Positions 8,037 through 16,694 are shown, counted from the stretch's first letter. The stretch: 18,697 nt of DNA from CAZDXB01 sp964509335 (GCA_964509335.1 CAZDXB010000044.1:1-18697), one strand, 5' to 3'. Notes: generated from the letters alone by a model not told the origin. Made by a program: numbers and translations.

Positions 8037-9299
8037 TTACTTCTTTTCTTCTTCGGGCTCGTTCTCGCTCGGGGTAGGATTTATTTTCCTAATTTTCTCT
8101 TTCTCTTTTTCTTTAGTATTAATATCGCTTGTCGGCAAATCTTTGTCTCGGTCCAAAACGTCTAGCAAATTCTTCAGTTTCTTTTGCGCTTTATCTTTTT
8201 CTTCCTTCTTTTTCTTGGCTTCCAAAACCGCTTTCTTCCTTCGCAATTCATTAAAATTCTTAGTGGGTATTATACTCACGCCGGGTCTAAGAATTCCTCT
8301 GGCGCGCAAAGTGTCCAAAGCGTGGACGTATCGCTCTTTTCCGCCCGGCAAATCCCAACGTCCGCCCGGCGGTATCTGTTCTATTGGAATATATGGAAGC
8401 TCTACGCTCATTGGGTCTTCCGGCAATTTCAAAATCGTATCCTTGTTCGATTTCAAATCAAGCCACGGTCCTCCCCGTTTTCTCGAAAAGTCGAAATGGT
8501 CGATAATTATCAGCGGCGTTCCGGACATTGGTATTCTCCTGCCCGCCGAATCCCTTTTGTAACCTTCGCCCCAATAATAAAGCCATTTCGCGTCTTCCAT
8601 AAACTGCCTCAAACAGGAGTGAGAGACAGGCCTTCCGGGCATAGAAAACTGGTGCAAAGCGCCGCCGGCTTGGGCGTGAAAATTGAAATTGTACGGCATA
8701 TACCAACTGCTGTCGAGCGACGAGTAATGTTCCTTTTCCTTCCAAGATAAAGCGTATCTGCCCGGATAGGTTTGCGTTCGCTCTTTGCCGGAATTTGTCG
8801 CGGCGAATCTCGCTAATTCCCCCTTTTCGTAGCAAGCGTAAGCCTGAAAAGCCGCCGAAACCATTATTATCTTATCGATTTCCCTCGCTTCCCAGTAAAA
8901 AGCGGGAAATATTGAATAAGCTTTTTGGTCGGCTATGAAAGAATCGGGAATCACAACAACTTGTCCGGGACGAACGTATCTGAGCTCTTTTCTATTTAAA
9001 GTTCGAAATGTTTTGTTCTTCGCCCAATTATCGCCGTCGTATTTAAATTCGCGATATATTTTACTTCTGTGATTCCAGTCTTTGATTTTTATCCGATTGT
9101 ATTTTATATACGGAAAAGTGTCGCGCTTTGCGATAGCTTCTGTTCTAAGCAGTTTGGTAGTCTGTTCCGTCGTCAATGTGTCCGCTCGCCCGTAAACTAA
9201 GTCCTTATCGCTGGAGCAAGCCAAACAAAGCGCCAAAGCTAGCGAGAAAGCAAAAGCCGTCGCCGTCAATCTATTCTTTATGTCGTTGTTTACCGTCAT
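8037..9299 (-). CDS. L,D-transpeptidase-like (YkuD) lipoprotein
   Basis: The start is placed at the ATG at 9299 (420 aa) rather than an upstream in-frame ATG at 9446. The shorter form begins MTVNNDIKNRLTATAFAFSL with a hydrophobic core and lipobox LCLAC (Cys28), a lipoprotein signal, and avoids an 88-nt overlap with trkH. About residues 96-118 resemble a LysM-like piece (NRKELRYVRPGQVVVIPD). The core has ALHQFSMPGRPVSHSCLRQF with His216 and Cys229, matching the YkuD arrangement of a histidine upstream of S-H-G-C-x-R, but with Ser in place of the usual Gly. From about residue 350 the tail is Lys/Glu-rich, probably helical. Family role: 3-3 crosslinking of peptidoglycan or attachment of proteins to it, in the periplasm, anchored to a membrane. 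The gene is 59 nt downstream of trkH and may share its transcript. Exact reaction is inference. Confidence 0.75.
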   Translation of the reverse strand: MTVNNDIKNRLTATAFAFSLALALCLACSSDKDLVYGRADTLTTEQTTKLLRTEAIAKRDTFPYIKYNRIKIKDWNHRSKIYREFKYDGDNWAKNKTFRTLNRKELRYVRPGQVVVIPDSFIADQKAYSIFPAFYWEAREIDKIIMVSAAFQAYACYEKGELARFAATNSGKERTQTYPGRYALSWKEKEHYSSLDSSWYMPYNFNFHAQAGGALHQFSMPGRPVSHSCLRQFMEDAKWLYYWGEGYKRDSAGRRIPMSGTPLIIIDHFDFSRKRGGPWLDLKSNKDTILKLPEDPMSVELPYIPIEQIPPGGRWDLPGGKERYVHALDTLRARGILRPGVSIIPTKNFNELRRKKAVLEAKKKKEEKDKAQKKLKNLLDVLDRDKDLPTSDINTKEKEKEKIRKINPTPSENEPEEEKK

Positions 9300-9358
9300 A
9301 TATACAAAAGCCAAGATTAAAGGTTGTAAATTAAAACAAAAAACAAAAAAAATAAAAT

Positions 9359-10798
9359 TTATTTTCGCCAAAACGAAGGAGCCAGCAAAATAATAACCGT
9401 GAATAACTCCAACCTGCCAATCAGCATAAAGAACGAGAGTATCCACTTGCCCGCTATCGGAATATCGGAGTAGTTATCCAAAGGACCGACCTCGCCCAAA
9501 CCGGGACCGATATTGTTAATCGTAGCGGCTACCGCGGAGATTGACGTTACCAAATCCAAACCTAAAAACGACATAATGATAATACCTACCGCCGTAGTCA
9601 ACATAAACAAAATGAAAAATCCTGAAACGTTAGCGACGACTTTTCTATCCACCGCCGTATTCCCAATTTTCACGTGAATCACCGCTTGCGGATGCAAAAG
9701 ACGAACAAACTCGTTAAAAACAAACTTTAAAAGTAAATAAATCCTAATTACCTTAATACCGCCGCCGGTAGAACCCGCGCAACCGCCGACAAACATTAAC
9801 AACAACAAAATAACTTGCGAACTAGCTGTCCAAGTTTCAAAATCCGCCGTCGCGAATCCAGTCGTCGTCATAATAGCCACCGTTTGAAAAGCGGAATCGA
9901 GCATAGAGGCGAAGAAGTTTCCGTAACTTGCCAAATAATTAGCCGCCGTCAACAAACCCGTCGCCACAACTATCAACCATAAATAAAATTTGAATTCGGG
10001 GCTTTTCCAAATCGATTTGAAATCGCCATTCAGCCATCTATAATGCAACGAAAAACTAGAGCCGGCGATAAACATAAAAACGATAATAACAATATCTATA
10101 TAGGCGCTGCCGTAAGCTCCAACGCTTGTGTTTCTAGTCGAAAAACCGCCGGTAGCCATTGTACCGAATGTATGGCAAAGAGCTTCGAAAAGACTCATCC
10201 CGCCAAACATCAGCAAAACAGTTTCGGCGGCTGAAAACAATACGTAAACGCCCCATAATATCTTCGCCGTCTCGGTTATCCTCGGCTTCAGCTTATCGAC
10301 GACGGGACCGGGAGATTCGGCTTTGAACAACTGCATTCCGCCGACTCCGAGAAACGGCAGAATTGCTATCGTCAAAACGATTATACCCATACCGCCCAGC
10401 CAATGAGTCAAGCTCCTCCAAAACAGAATGCCTTTGGGCAGAGATTCTATATCGTTCAATATCGAAGCTCCCGTAGTAGTAAAACCCGACATTGTCTCGA
10501 AGAACGCGTCGGCGTAGGACGGTATCGCGCCTGAAATCACGAAAGGCAAAGCTCCGAAAACCGAGAAAATCACCCATCCCAACGCTACTACGGCGAATCC
10601 CTCTTTCGATCTTAACTCCTCCTTAGACCGGTTAATAAGACTAATAAGACCGATAAATATCGCTATGCCGGCGGAAATTAACAGAGCTTTATAATCGCCC
10701 TCGCCGTAATACAGAGAAAAAGGAATCGGAAGAAGCATCGCTCCTCCCAAGAAAAGGACTAAATGACCAAGTATTCTCGCGACTATACTATATCTCAT
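9359..10798 (-). CDS. trkH: TrkH/KtrB-family potassium uptake channel subunit
   Basis: The 479-residue inner-membrane protein has the four M1-P-M2 repeats of the K+ channel superfamily. Filter segments are visible: TTTGA (107-111), ATGGF (215-219), TTTGF (311-315) and NNIGPG (428-433). The intramembrane gate region GCAGSTGGGIKVIR (339-352) and the closing GRLELFT (461-467) are also present. Members import K+ with a cytoplasmic nucleotide-binding TrkA/KtrA partner; none lies in this window. The transpeptidase gene follows 59 nt after the stop. Upstream, two tandem TATTTTTG (-7-like) boxes read on the minus strand at 10835-10828 and 10843-10836, without a clear -33 box. Length and motifs are normal, so function is fairly sure; naming TrkH over KtrB is by length and family resemblance. 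Confidence 0.93.
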   Translation of the reverse strand: MRYSIVARILGHLVLFLGGAMLLPIPFSLYYGEGDYKALLISAGIAIFIGLISLINRSKEELRSKEGFAVVALGWVIFSVFGALPFVISGAIPSYADAFFETMSGFTTTGASILNDIESLPKGILFWRSLTHWLGGMGIIVLTIAILPFLGVGGMQLFKAESPGPVVDKLKPRITETAKILWGVYVLFSAAETVLLMFGGMSLFEALCHTFGTMATGGFSTRNTSVGAYGSAYIDIVIIVFMFIAGSSFSLHYRWLNGDFKSIWKSPEFKFYLWLIVVATGLLTAANYLASYGNFFASMLDSAFQTVAIMTTTGFATADFETWTASSQVILLLLMFVGGCAGSTGGGIKVIRIYLLLKFVFNEFVRLLHPQAVIHVKIGNTAVDRKVVANVSGFFILFMLTTAVGIIIMSFLGLDLVTSISAVAATINNIGPGLGEVGPLDNYSDIPIAGKWILSFFMLIGRLELFTVIILLAPSFWRK

Positions 10799-10996
10799 TT
10801 TCTCGGATTCTTAGACCAAAATAATTTCAAAAATACAAAAATAATACGCCGCGTTCATAATATTCTTCGTCGAACGACGCTAACAAAAATCCCATAGCTA
10901 ATCTTGTCGCCCGCCGCAAAAACATTGGCGACTAAATCACAATACCCTCTTAACCTCTACCGTAAATTGACTTAAGCGCGTTAATTAAATTAAATT

Positions 10997-11027
10997 TTTG
11001 TAAAAACAATCAATTGTTCTATTTTTG
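10997..11027 (+). promoter_or_regulatory. Bacteroidetes-type promoter for the MFS gene
   Basis: TTTG at 10997-11000 and TATTTTTG at 11020-11027 are separated by 19 nt, matching the Bacteroidetes primary sigma pattern TTTG-N19-21-TAnnTTTG. Transcription would start near 11032-11035, giving a leader of about 35 nt before the ATG at 11069. Confidence 0.6.
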
Positions 11028-11068
11028 GCAAAATTAAACAAGTTTATTGAATATTTAAGTTTTTAGCT

Positions 11069-12445
11069 ATGGAACAAAAAGGACAAACAATTAAAGACTC
11101 GGCTTTAGCCAGATGGCTCGTATTAATTCTTTCCAGCGTCGTTATGTTTATGAACTACTACTTTTACGACGCTCTCTCGCCTCTAAAAGACTTAATGCAA
11201 ACCAATTTGGGATTCTCCTCTACCGATTACGGCATTTTTATGTCGGCGTATTCAGTGCCAAACATTTTCCTCTTAATGGCAGTTTTAGGAGGTATAATAC
11301 TAGATAAAATCGGGATTAGGATAACCGGCGTAACGTTTATCGTTCTTATGGCGATTGGCTCTTCTATTACAGCTTACGGCGCGTCCGATTTATACTTATC
11401 GGGCGGTCCTATGTACGACTTTATGGGCTCGTTCTGGACGGGAATCTCCCCCGCTTTGAAAATGATGTATCTCGGATTCTTCATCTTCGGACTCGGAGCC
11501 GAAACGAGCATCGTAGTTCTGTCTAAGATAGTCGTTAAATGGTTCAAAGGCAAAGAATTAGCGCTTGCTCTGGGATTAAACGTCGCCATAGGCAGACTCG
11601 GAACAGCTTTAGCGCTATTCTTATCTCCCAAACTAGCTCATCCCGAATGGACCGAGGCAATATGGTTCGGAGTTATGCTGTTATGGATTGGCTTGCTCTT
11701 CTTCATCGTTTATATATTTTTTGACCTAAAAATCGACAAGCAAATAAAAGAAACTTTGCCGGAAGACCCGGAAGACGAATTTAAGCTCGCCGATTTGAAG
11801 TTTCTCGTTACAAATAAATCCTTTATTCTAATTACTCTGCTATGCGTAACGTTTTATTCGGCGGTTTTCCCGTTCATAAAATTCGCGCCTGATTTATTAA
11901 TGAACAAATTCAGTTTGCCGCGAGATATAAGCGGAGAAGTCTCGTCGATATTGATGTTCGGCACTATAATTCTGACGCCGCTATTCGGCTGGATTGCCGA
12001 CAATAAAGGCAAAAGCGCGACTTTAATGTATTTAGGCTCGGCTTTACTGCTCGTTTCCCATTTACTCTTCGCGCTGACTAAATTAACTCCATACATCCCG
12101 ATTTTTACGCTCGGCGTAGCATTCTCTTTAGTGCCTGCGGCGATGTGGCCCGCCGTTACAAAAATTGTCGGCGAAAATAAAATCGGCACGGCTTACGGCT
12201 TTATGTTCTCAGTCCAAAACCTCGGTTTATGGGCTTTCCCCCAATTAATCGGCTGGGTTTTGGAAATATCCAATCCCGGCATTACCGAAAAAATCACCCA
12301 AGGACTCGACGCGACATATAATTACACAAATCCAATGTTAATGCTATCGGCGCTGGGACTTTTTGGAATCCTTTTCGCGTTTTTACTAAAACGCGAAGAC
12401 AAAGTTTCGGGATACGGTCTCGAACAGCCAAATAAAAACGACTAA
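11069..12445 (+). CDS. Major facilitator superfamily transporter
   Basis: The 458-residue protein is hydrophobic throughout with about 12 predicted membrane segments in two halves. The MFS motif A is seen twice in the expected loops: GGIILDKIGIR (74-84) between helices 2 and 3, and GWIADNKGK (307-315) between helices 8 and 9. A charged cytoplasmic loop (about 221-245, LPEDPEDEFKLADLK) joins the halves. The N-terminal pattern MNYYFYDALSPLKDLMQ...YGIFMSAYSVPN recalls the MFSD1-like branch, but this is recollection of sequence style only. The substrate is unknown. It is monocistronic, diverges from trkH and has a good promoter about 40-70 nt upstream, with no clear Shine-Dalgarno. Confidence 0.88.
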   Translation: MEQKGQTIKDSALARWLVLILSSVVMFMNYYFYDALSPLKDLMQTNLGFSSTDYGIFMSAYSVPNIFLLMAVLGGIILDKIGIRITGVTFIVLMAIGSSITAYGASDLYLSGGPMYDFMGSFWTGISPALKMMYLGFFIFGLGAETSIVVLSKIVVKWFKGKELALALGLNVAIGRLGTALALFLSPKLAHPEWTEAIWFGVMLLWIGLLFFIVYIFFDLKIDKQIKETLPEDPEDEFKLADLKFLVTNKSFILITLLCVTFYSAVFPFIKFAPDLLMNKFSLPRDISGEVSSILMFGTIILTPLFGWIADNKGKSATLMYLGSALLLVSHLLFALTKLTPYIPIFTLGVAFSLVPAAMWPAVTKIVGENKIGTAYGFMFSVQNLGLWAFPQLIGWVLEISNPGITEKITQGLDATYNYTNPMLMLSALGLFGILFAFLLKREDKVSGYGLEQPNKND

Positions 12446-12694
12446 TAACGACAATATTAACATAAAACAACCGTCGATAATTTGTTATTGGAAGCGTAAT
12501 ATTAATAAATTATTAGCAATAGCGGTGTTTTAACGAGCAATAAATATACGAAACGTCGTCTAAACTATTAAGATAAAATAATATTTTATACGTCAATTTT
12601 TCGTTTTTTTTTCTAAATTTGCAAAATATTAAGATTATTATTATTGTTAACTTTTTTCATTTTTGTATTATTATTAAAATAAAGAGATTATATT
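12446..12694. promoter_or_regulatory. AT-rich leader with candidate -7 box for the aminopeptidase
   Basis: TAAATTTG at 12614-12621 fits TAnnTTTG, but no TTTG lies 19-21 nt upstream, so the assignment is weak. It would give a leader of about 65 nt. AAAGAGA just before the ATG at 12695 is the likely ribosome site. No terminator for the MFS gene was recognised. Confidence 0.3.
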
Positions 12695-13681
12695 ATGCGT
12701 AGAGGAAGACCGACTAAACTACAGCAAGCGGCGCGAGTTGCTTTGACAGATTTCCTAGGCATAAACCAAAACGAAACGCTTTTGATTGTAGCGGACGATG
12801 AAAAGCAAGACATTGGTTATACCTTTTATGAAATGAGCAAAGATTTCTGCGCCGACTCCTTTTATCTCGAAATGCGTTCTTCGGATTTCCACGGTGAAGA
12901 ACCGCCCGAGGCTGTTTCAGACGCCTTAAAATCAGTCGACGCGGCGGTTGTTATAACGGCTAAATCAATCACCCATACAAAGGCAAAATACGGAGCCGCT
13001 AAAATGGGCGTGAGAGTAGCCACTATGCCGGGAATAACCGAAGAAACGATTAAGAGATGCCTAATCGCGGACGTCCAACGGATAGTTGACTTGACGCGAG
13101 CGGTAGGCGCTAAATTGCAAGGCGTTACGGAAATCAGAATGGAAACGGAAAAAGGCACCAAACTTACTATGCCGGTAAAGAGAAGAAGAATTATCGAAAG
13201 CACAGGCGTAATTAAGTATATCGGCGAAAGCGGAAATATGCCGTCCGGTGAAGTTTACTTAGCCCCTTGGGAAGACCAAACTAACGGAACGGTCGTATTC
13301 GACGGCTCGGTAGCCGGCATGGGAGTCTTGAAAAGCGACATTGCAGTCGAAATAAAAAACGGCTACGCCAAAAAATTCAAAGGCGGGCTTATAGCGAACA
13401 AATTCGAAGATATGCTCAAATCCGTTAATAACGATAGAGCGTTCGCTTTAGCCGAATTTGGAATAGGAACAAATTACAAAGCTAAAATTATGGGCAATAT
13501 ACTTGAGGACGAAAAAGTTCTGGGCACAGCCCATATAGGTTTCGGCAACAATCTGGCTATGGGCGGAAAAATCAAAGTGCCAAGCCATATAGATTGTCTA
13601 GTCAAAAAACCGGACATTTATTTCGACGACGAACTCGTTATGGAAAACGGCAAACTTTTAATCGAGCCGAAAAAGAAATAG
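12695..13681 (+). CDS. M29 / AmpS-like metallo-aminopeptidase
   Basis: The 328-residue protein resembles the COG2309 (AmpS/PepS, peptidase family M29) enzymes, which remove N-terminal amino acids using two metal ions. Candidate metal ligands appear in family order: Glu186 (GNMPSGEVYLAP), Glu254 (AEFGIGTN), His280 (GTAHIGFGNN), and His298 and Asp300 (SHIDCL). The N-terminal half (LLIVADDEKQDIGYTFYEMSK, AAVVITAKSITHTKA) forms the Rossmann-like domain of this family. It is shorter than the well-studied M29 enzymes (about 410 aa) and matches the compact subgroup. There is no signal peptide, so it should be cytoplasmic and act in peptide turnover. It stands alone and ends at a clear terminator. 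Confidence 0.8.
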   Translation: MRRGRPTKLQQAARVALTDFLGINQNETLLIVADDEKQDIGYTFYEMSKDFCADSFYLEMRSSDFHGEEPPEAVSDALKSVDAAVVITAKSITHTKAKYGAAKMGVRVATMPGITEETIKRCLIADVQRIVDLTRAVGAKLQGVTEIRMETEKGTKLTMPVKRRRIIESTGVIKYIGESGNMPSGEVYLAPWEDQTNGTVVFDGSVAGMGVLKSDIAVEIKNGYAKKFKGGLIANKFEDMLKSVNNDRAFALAEFGIGTNYKAKIMGNILEDEKVLGTAHIGFGNNLAMGGKIKVPSHIDCLVKKPDIYFDDELVMENGKLLIEPKKK

Positions 13682-13706
13682 TCGAAATTAGAACAATTTA
13701 AATATA

Positions 13707-13737
13707 GGGCTTTCCCGATTTATTGGGAGCCCTTTTC
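13707..13737 (+). terminator. Rho-independent terminator after the aminopeptidase gene
   Basis: GGGCTTTCCC (13707-13716) pairs with GGGAGCCC (13725-13732), leaving a two-base bulge and an 8-nt loop, followed by TTTTCT. It lies 26 nt after the stop. The opposite strand beyond the hairpin is also T-rich, so it may also end the convergent carboxypeptidase gene. Confidence 0.8.
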
Positions 13738-13750
13738 TAATATTATTTTC

Positions 13751-14794
13751 TTAATCCTTTGTCGCCGCTTCCGTTATTGACAACGTTCCGGCGTCAGCGT
13801 CGAGCATTGCTTCCACACCCATTGGAAGCGTCAACTGGTCTCGAGTATGACCAATCGTCAATCCGTAAAAAACGGGTACGCCCAAATCTTTCAAATAATA
13901 ATCCAAAACTTCGCCTAAAGAATAATCCCAAATTCGCGAAGAGCTTTTGAAATCGCAGGAAGAACATTCGCCGAAAACTATTCCCGCGGCTTTGTCCAAC
14001 TTGCCGGACAATCTCAAATGATTTAACATCCTATCTATTCTATAAGGTTGCTCGCCGACGTCTTCCAAAAATACTATTTTGCCTTCGGTTTCTATCTCGT
14101 AAGGCGTTCCGAGCAAGGAGCAAATCAAAGATAGATTGCCGCCCCTTAGTATTCCTTTTGAATTCCCCGAACGAATAGTCCTCGTAGGTTTTCTTAATCT
14201 TATTCCGGAAACTCCTTCCGGATTAGATAAAAGCCCCAAAGGCTCCGATGAAAACAATGCTTTTTGGAAATATTCCACTGTAAAACGAGAAAAAGAGGAT
14301 AAAGCGACGGGTCCGTGAAACGTTACAAGCCCCGCCTTTTTGTTAATAGCTAAATGCATAGCGGTTATATCGCTATATCCCAAAAATATCTTAGGATTTT
14401 CTTTTATTAATTCGTAGTCGATTTTATCTAATAGCTGTCCCGAACCGTAACCGCCGCGAATACAGAAAATCGCTTTAACGTCCGAATCCCGGAACATACC
14501 GTGCAAGTCGTTCAAACGTTCTTTTACGCCGCGAGTCTTGTAACCGCCGCCCGAGGCAACCGAATCGCCCAATTTCATCTTTAAACCAAAATAATCCAAA
14601 GTTTCTTTAGCTCTCGCAATTTCGTCCGGGTCGGAAACCGCCGTCGCCGGCGCGATTATTCCCACTAAATCTCCTTCCTCTAAAACGCTTGGCTTTATAG
14701 TATCGACGGCGCTCGGATACGACAGCAAAGTATCGCTATACTTCAGAAAAATTAAGGACGATAAAGAAACTTTTATAAAATCTCTTCTTAGCAT
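13751..14794 (-). CDS. S66-family L,D-carboxypeptidase with Tat-like signal
   Basis: Family S66 (LdcA/MccF) serine peptidases cleave the L,D bond of peptidoglycan tetrapeptides, usually in recycling. Counting from a TTG at 14797, the catalytic triad is visible: Ser142 in GYSDIT, Glu245 in FLEDVGEQPYRIDRM and His317 in IGHTRD; the substrate-side CIRGGYGSGQ (112-121) is also present. The ATG at 14794 is the better start (347 aa), since the TTG directly precedes it. The N terminus, LRRDFIKVSLSSLIFLKY, carries a twin-arginine motif and short hydrophobic stretch, so export to the periplasm is likely; classical LdcA is cytoplasmic. A candidate TATTTTTG -7 box on the minus strand (14822-14815) lacks a good -33 box. 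It is convergent with the aminopeptidase and divergent from the RSH gene. Confidence 0.88.
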   Translation of the reverse strand: MLRRDFIKVSLSSLIFLKYSDTLLSYPSAVDTIKPSVLEEGDLVGIIAPATAVSDPDEIARAKETLDYFGLKMKLGDSVASGGGYKTRGVKERLNDLHGMFRDSDVKAIFCIRGGYGSGQLLDKIDYELIKENPKIFLGYSDITAMHLAINKKAGLVTFHGPVALSSFSRFTVEYFQKALFSSEPLGLLSNPEGVSGIRLRKPTRTIRSGNSKGILRGGNLSLICSLLGTPYEIETEGKIVFLEDVGEQPYRIDRMLNHLRLSGKLDKAAGIVFGECSSCDFKSSSRIWDYSLGEVLDYYLKDLGVPVFYGLTIGHTRDQLTLPMGVEAMLDADAGTLSITEAATKD

Positions 14795-14885
14795 CAATAA
14801 AATGTATTAGCTTACAAAAATATTTTGAAAATTTAGCGAATATTTTTTAATTAAAAAAAGCAAAGTCTAAAAAACGACAAAAACT

Positions 14886-16694
14886 ATGAAAGAAGAACAA
14901 ATAAAAATAGAACCGATTTTCGAACTTCCGATTGAAAAAGAAAATCCATACGGCGAGGACGTTCTTGAGGACCTGAACGTATTGCTTTCCTGTTGCGTCA
15001 AAAATTTGGAAAAACCGAATCTAGAAAAAATCACCCGCGCTTTTTACTTTAGCGTGGACGCGCACAAAGGCGTCTTCAGAGAATCGGGCGAGCCATACTA
15101 CACACATCCATTAAAAGTCGCCCTATTCTTAATGAAAGACTTCTCAATATACGACGAAGTAAGCGTTATAGCCGCTCTTTTGCACGACGCCATAGAAGAC
15201 GTCGATAGCGTAACAATGAAAGAAATCGAAGAGAAGTTCGGCGCCGGCGCGGCTAAAATTGTGGACGGCGTTACAAAAATCAAAGACGCGGAAGTAAGAA
15301 AAAACAAAGACGTCTCGGAAAAAACCAAACAATTAGAAAAAGCGGCGACCTACGGCAAGCTCTTTATGGCGCTCGTTAAAGACATTCGCGTTATACTCGT
15401 CAAACTCGCCGACCGCTTGGACAATATGAGAACTTTGCGCCACGTAAAAAAACGGAAGCAAAAAGTCATAGCTAGAGAAACTCTGAACTTTTACACGCCT
15501 TTCGCCCAGCGATTGGGCTTCGCAAAAATCAAGAAATATTTCGAAGACCTATCGTTATACTACATCGACCAAAAAGCTTTTAACGTTATTCACAGAGCTT
15601 TAATCGATAAAAGAAAGACCTTCATAAATTATATCAAAAGCTTTTTAGCCCAAATCAACCAAAAGCTCAACGAAAAGAGTATTCCTCATGTTCTAACGAT
15701 TGAACACAAGCACGTATTCGAAATCTATAAAATGATAGAGCAGGGCAAATCGCTCGACGATATAGACAACTTCTACTCGATGGTAGTCACATTGAAAACT
15801 AACGACTTCACCGAAGCCTACCGCGCTTACGGCATAATAGCCAACATATTCGGTCCGGTTAGCTCTTTGGAAGATTACATCGCCCGACCGAAAATAAACT
15901 TATACAGAGCTTTGCATTCTACGCATTTCGGACCCGGCTCTAAACTAATCGAAGTCATAATCAGAACCGAACAAATGGACGAAATCGTCGATAAAGGAAT
16001 CGTCGGTTACTATTCGCTCAGCAAAGCCGCCAAACCTTTAGAATTCAACCAAAAGCATCTCGCCGAATGGATTGACTGGATGAAAGATTTAATCAGAAAA
16101 GGCGAAACCGACGCTATACAAAAGATATGGGGCTCCATAAAGAAAAACCTATACGACGACGAAATCACCGTTCACATAAAAGAAGGCAAATCATACGAAC
16201 TGCCGAAAGGCGCCTGCCCCATCGATTTAGCTTTCGATATCGACGAAAAAACCGCCTATAAATTAATCTCGGCGAAAATCAACAACGAAATCAAATCGCT
16301 TAACTACGAATTGCAAAACAACGATTACGTCGAATTAATATACTCTCCGCAAAACCAGCCGAATCCCGAATGGCAAAACTACGTCATAACAAGCAAAGCG
16401 GTAGTTAGCCTATACAACTATTTCAAAGGCGACAACTACCATTATATTCGCGAGAAGCAAAGCGAAAACGGCTTCAAAATCCTGATAAAAGCAGAAGAGC
16501 GACCGAAAATAATAAAAGACATCCGCGGCGAAATCGGTCCCGAAAACATACGCCGAATGTTTTTCTACGCTGAAAACGCTCAAATAGAAAGCCTCGTGCA
16601 TTTAAGCTCCAGAGACGACGACTCTTTCAACGCCCTATTCACCCGCCTCTTGAGCGTTAAGGGCATACGCGGAGTCGAAAAAATCGACGAGTGA
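14886..16694 (+). CDS. Long RelA/SpoT homologue, predicted (p)ppGpp hydrolase with eroded synthetase site
   Basis: The 602-residue protein has the RSH order HD hydrolase, synthetase-like domain, TGS, ACT-like end. Hydrolase motifs are intact: AHKG (His60), THPLKVA (His74), LLHDAIED (His100, Asp101, Glu104, Asp105) and LVKLADRLDNMRTL (172-185). The synthetase region is recognisable (FGPVSSLEDYIARPKINLYRAL, 322-343) but altered at key sites: the R of RxKxxxS is Glu273, the Arg of DLxAxR is Met299, GYQSLH is LYRALH (339-344), and ExQIRT is EVIIRT (356-361). TGS covers about 425-487 (ITVHIKEGKSYELPKGACPIDLAF). About 530-602 looks like ACT, but the region between is short; canonical Rel/SpoT are about 700-750 aa. 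The protein probably degrades (p)ppGpp without making it; a second synthetase elsewhere is expected. No clear ribosome site. Confidence 0.88.
   Translation: MKEEQIKIEPIFELPIEKENPYGEDVLEDLNVLLSCCVKNLEKPNLEKITRAFYFSVDAHKGVFRESGEPYYTHPLKVALFLMKDFSIYDEVSVIAALLHDAIEDVDSVTMKEIEEKFGAGAAKIVDGVTKIKDAEVRKNKDVSEKTKQLEKAATYGKLFMALVKDIRVILVKLADRLDNMRTLRHVKKRKQKVIARETLNFYTPFAQRLGFAKIKKYFEDLSLYYIDQKAFNVIHRALIDKRKTFINYIKSFLAQINQKLNEKSIPHVLTIEHKHVFEIYKMIEQGKSLDDIDNFYSMVVTLKTNDFTEAYRAYGIIANIFGPVSSLEDYIARPKINLYRALHSTHFGPGSKLIEVIIRTEQMDEIVDKGIVGYYSLSKAAKPLEFNQKHLAEWIDWMKDLIRKGETDAIQKIWGSIKKNLYDDEITVHIKEGKSYELPKGACPIDLAFDIDEKTAYKLISAKINNEIKSLNYELQNNDYVELIYSPQNQPNPEWQNYVITSKAVVSLYNYFKGDNYHYIREKQSENGFKILIKAEERPKIIKDIRGEIGPENIRRMFFYAENAQIESLVHLSSRDDDSFNALFTRLLSVKGIRGVEKIDE

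Noticed and set aside
8143..8835. Long frames (139, 188 and 125 residues) overlapping the transpeptidase gene
   Set aside because: Two are antisense and one is in a shifted frame on the same strand; only the minus-strand transpeptidase frame has a lipobox and a YkuD-like active site.
9300..9446. Upstream extension of the transpeptidase-like gene to an ATG at 9446
   Set aside because: It would overlap trkH by 88 nt and bury the lipoprotein signal 49 residues into the protein; the ATG at 9299 gives a normal lipoprotein leader.
10870..10881. CGTCGAACGACG near-palindrome in the trkH/MFS spacer
   Set aside because: The arms are 5 bp with a 2-nt centre and no recurrence nearby; not distinguishable from chance in this CG-dinucleotide-rich sequence.
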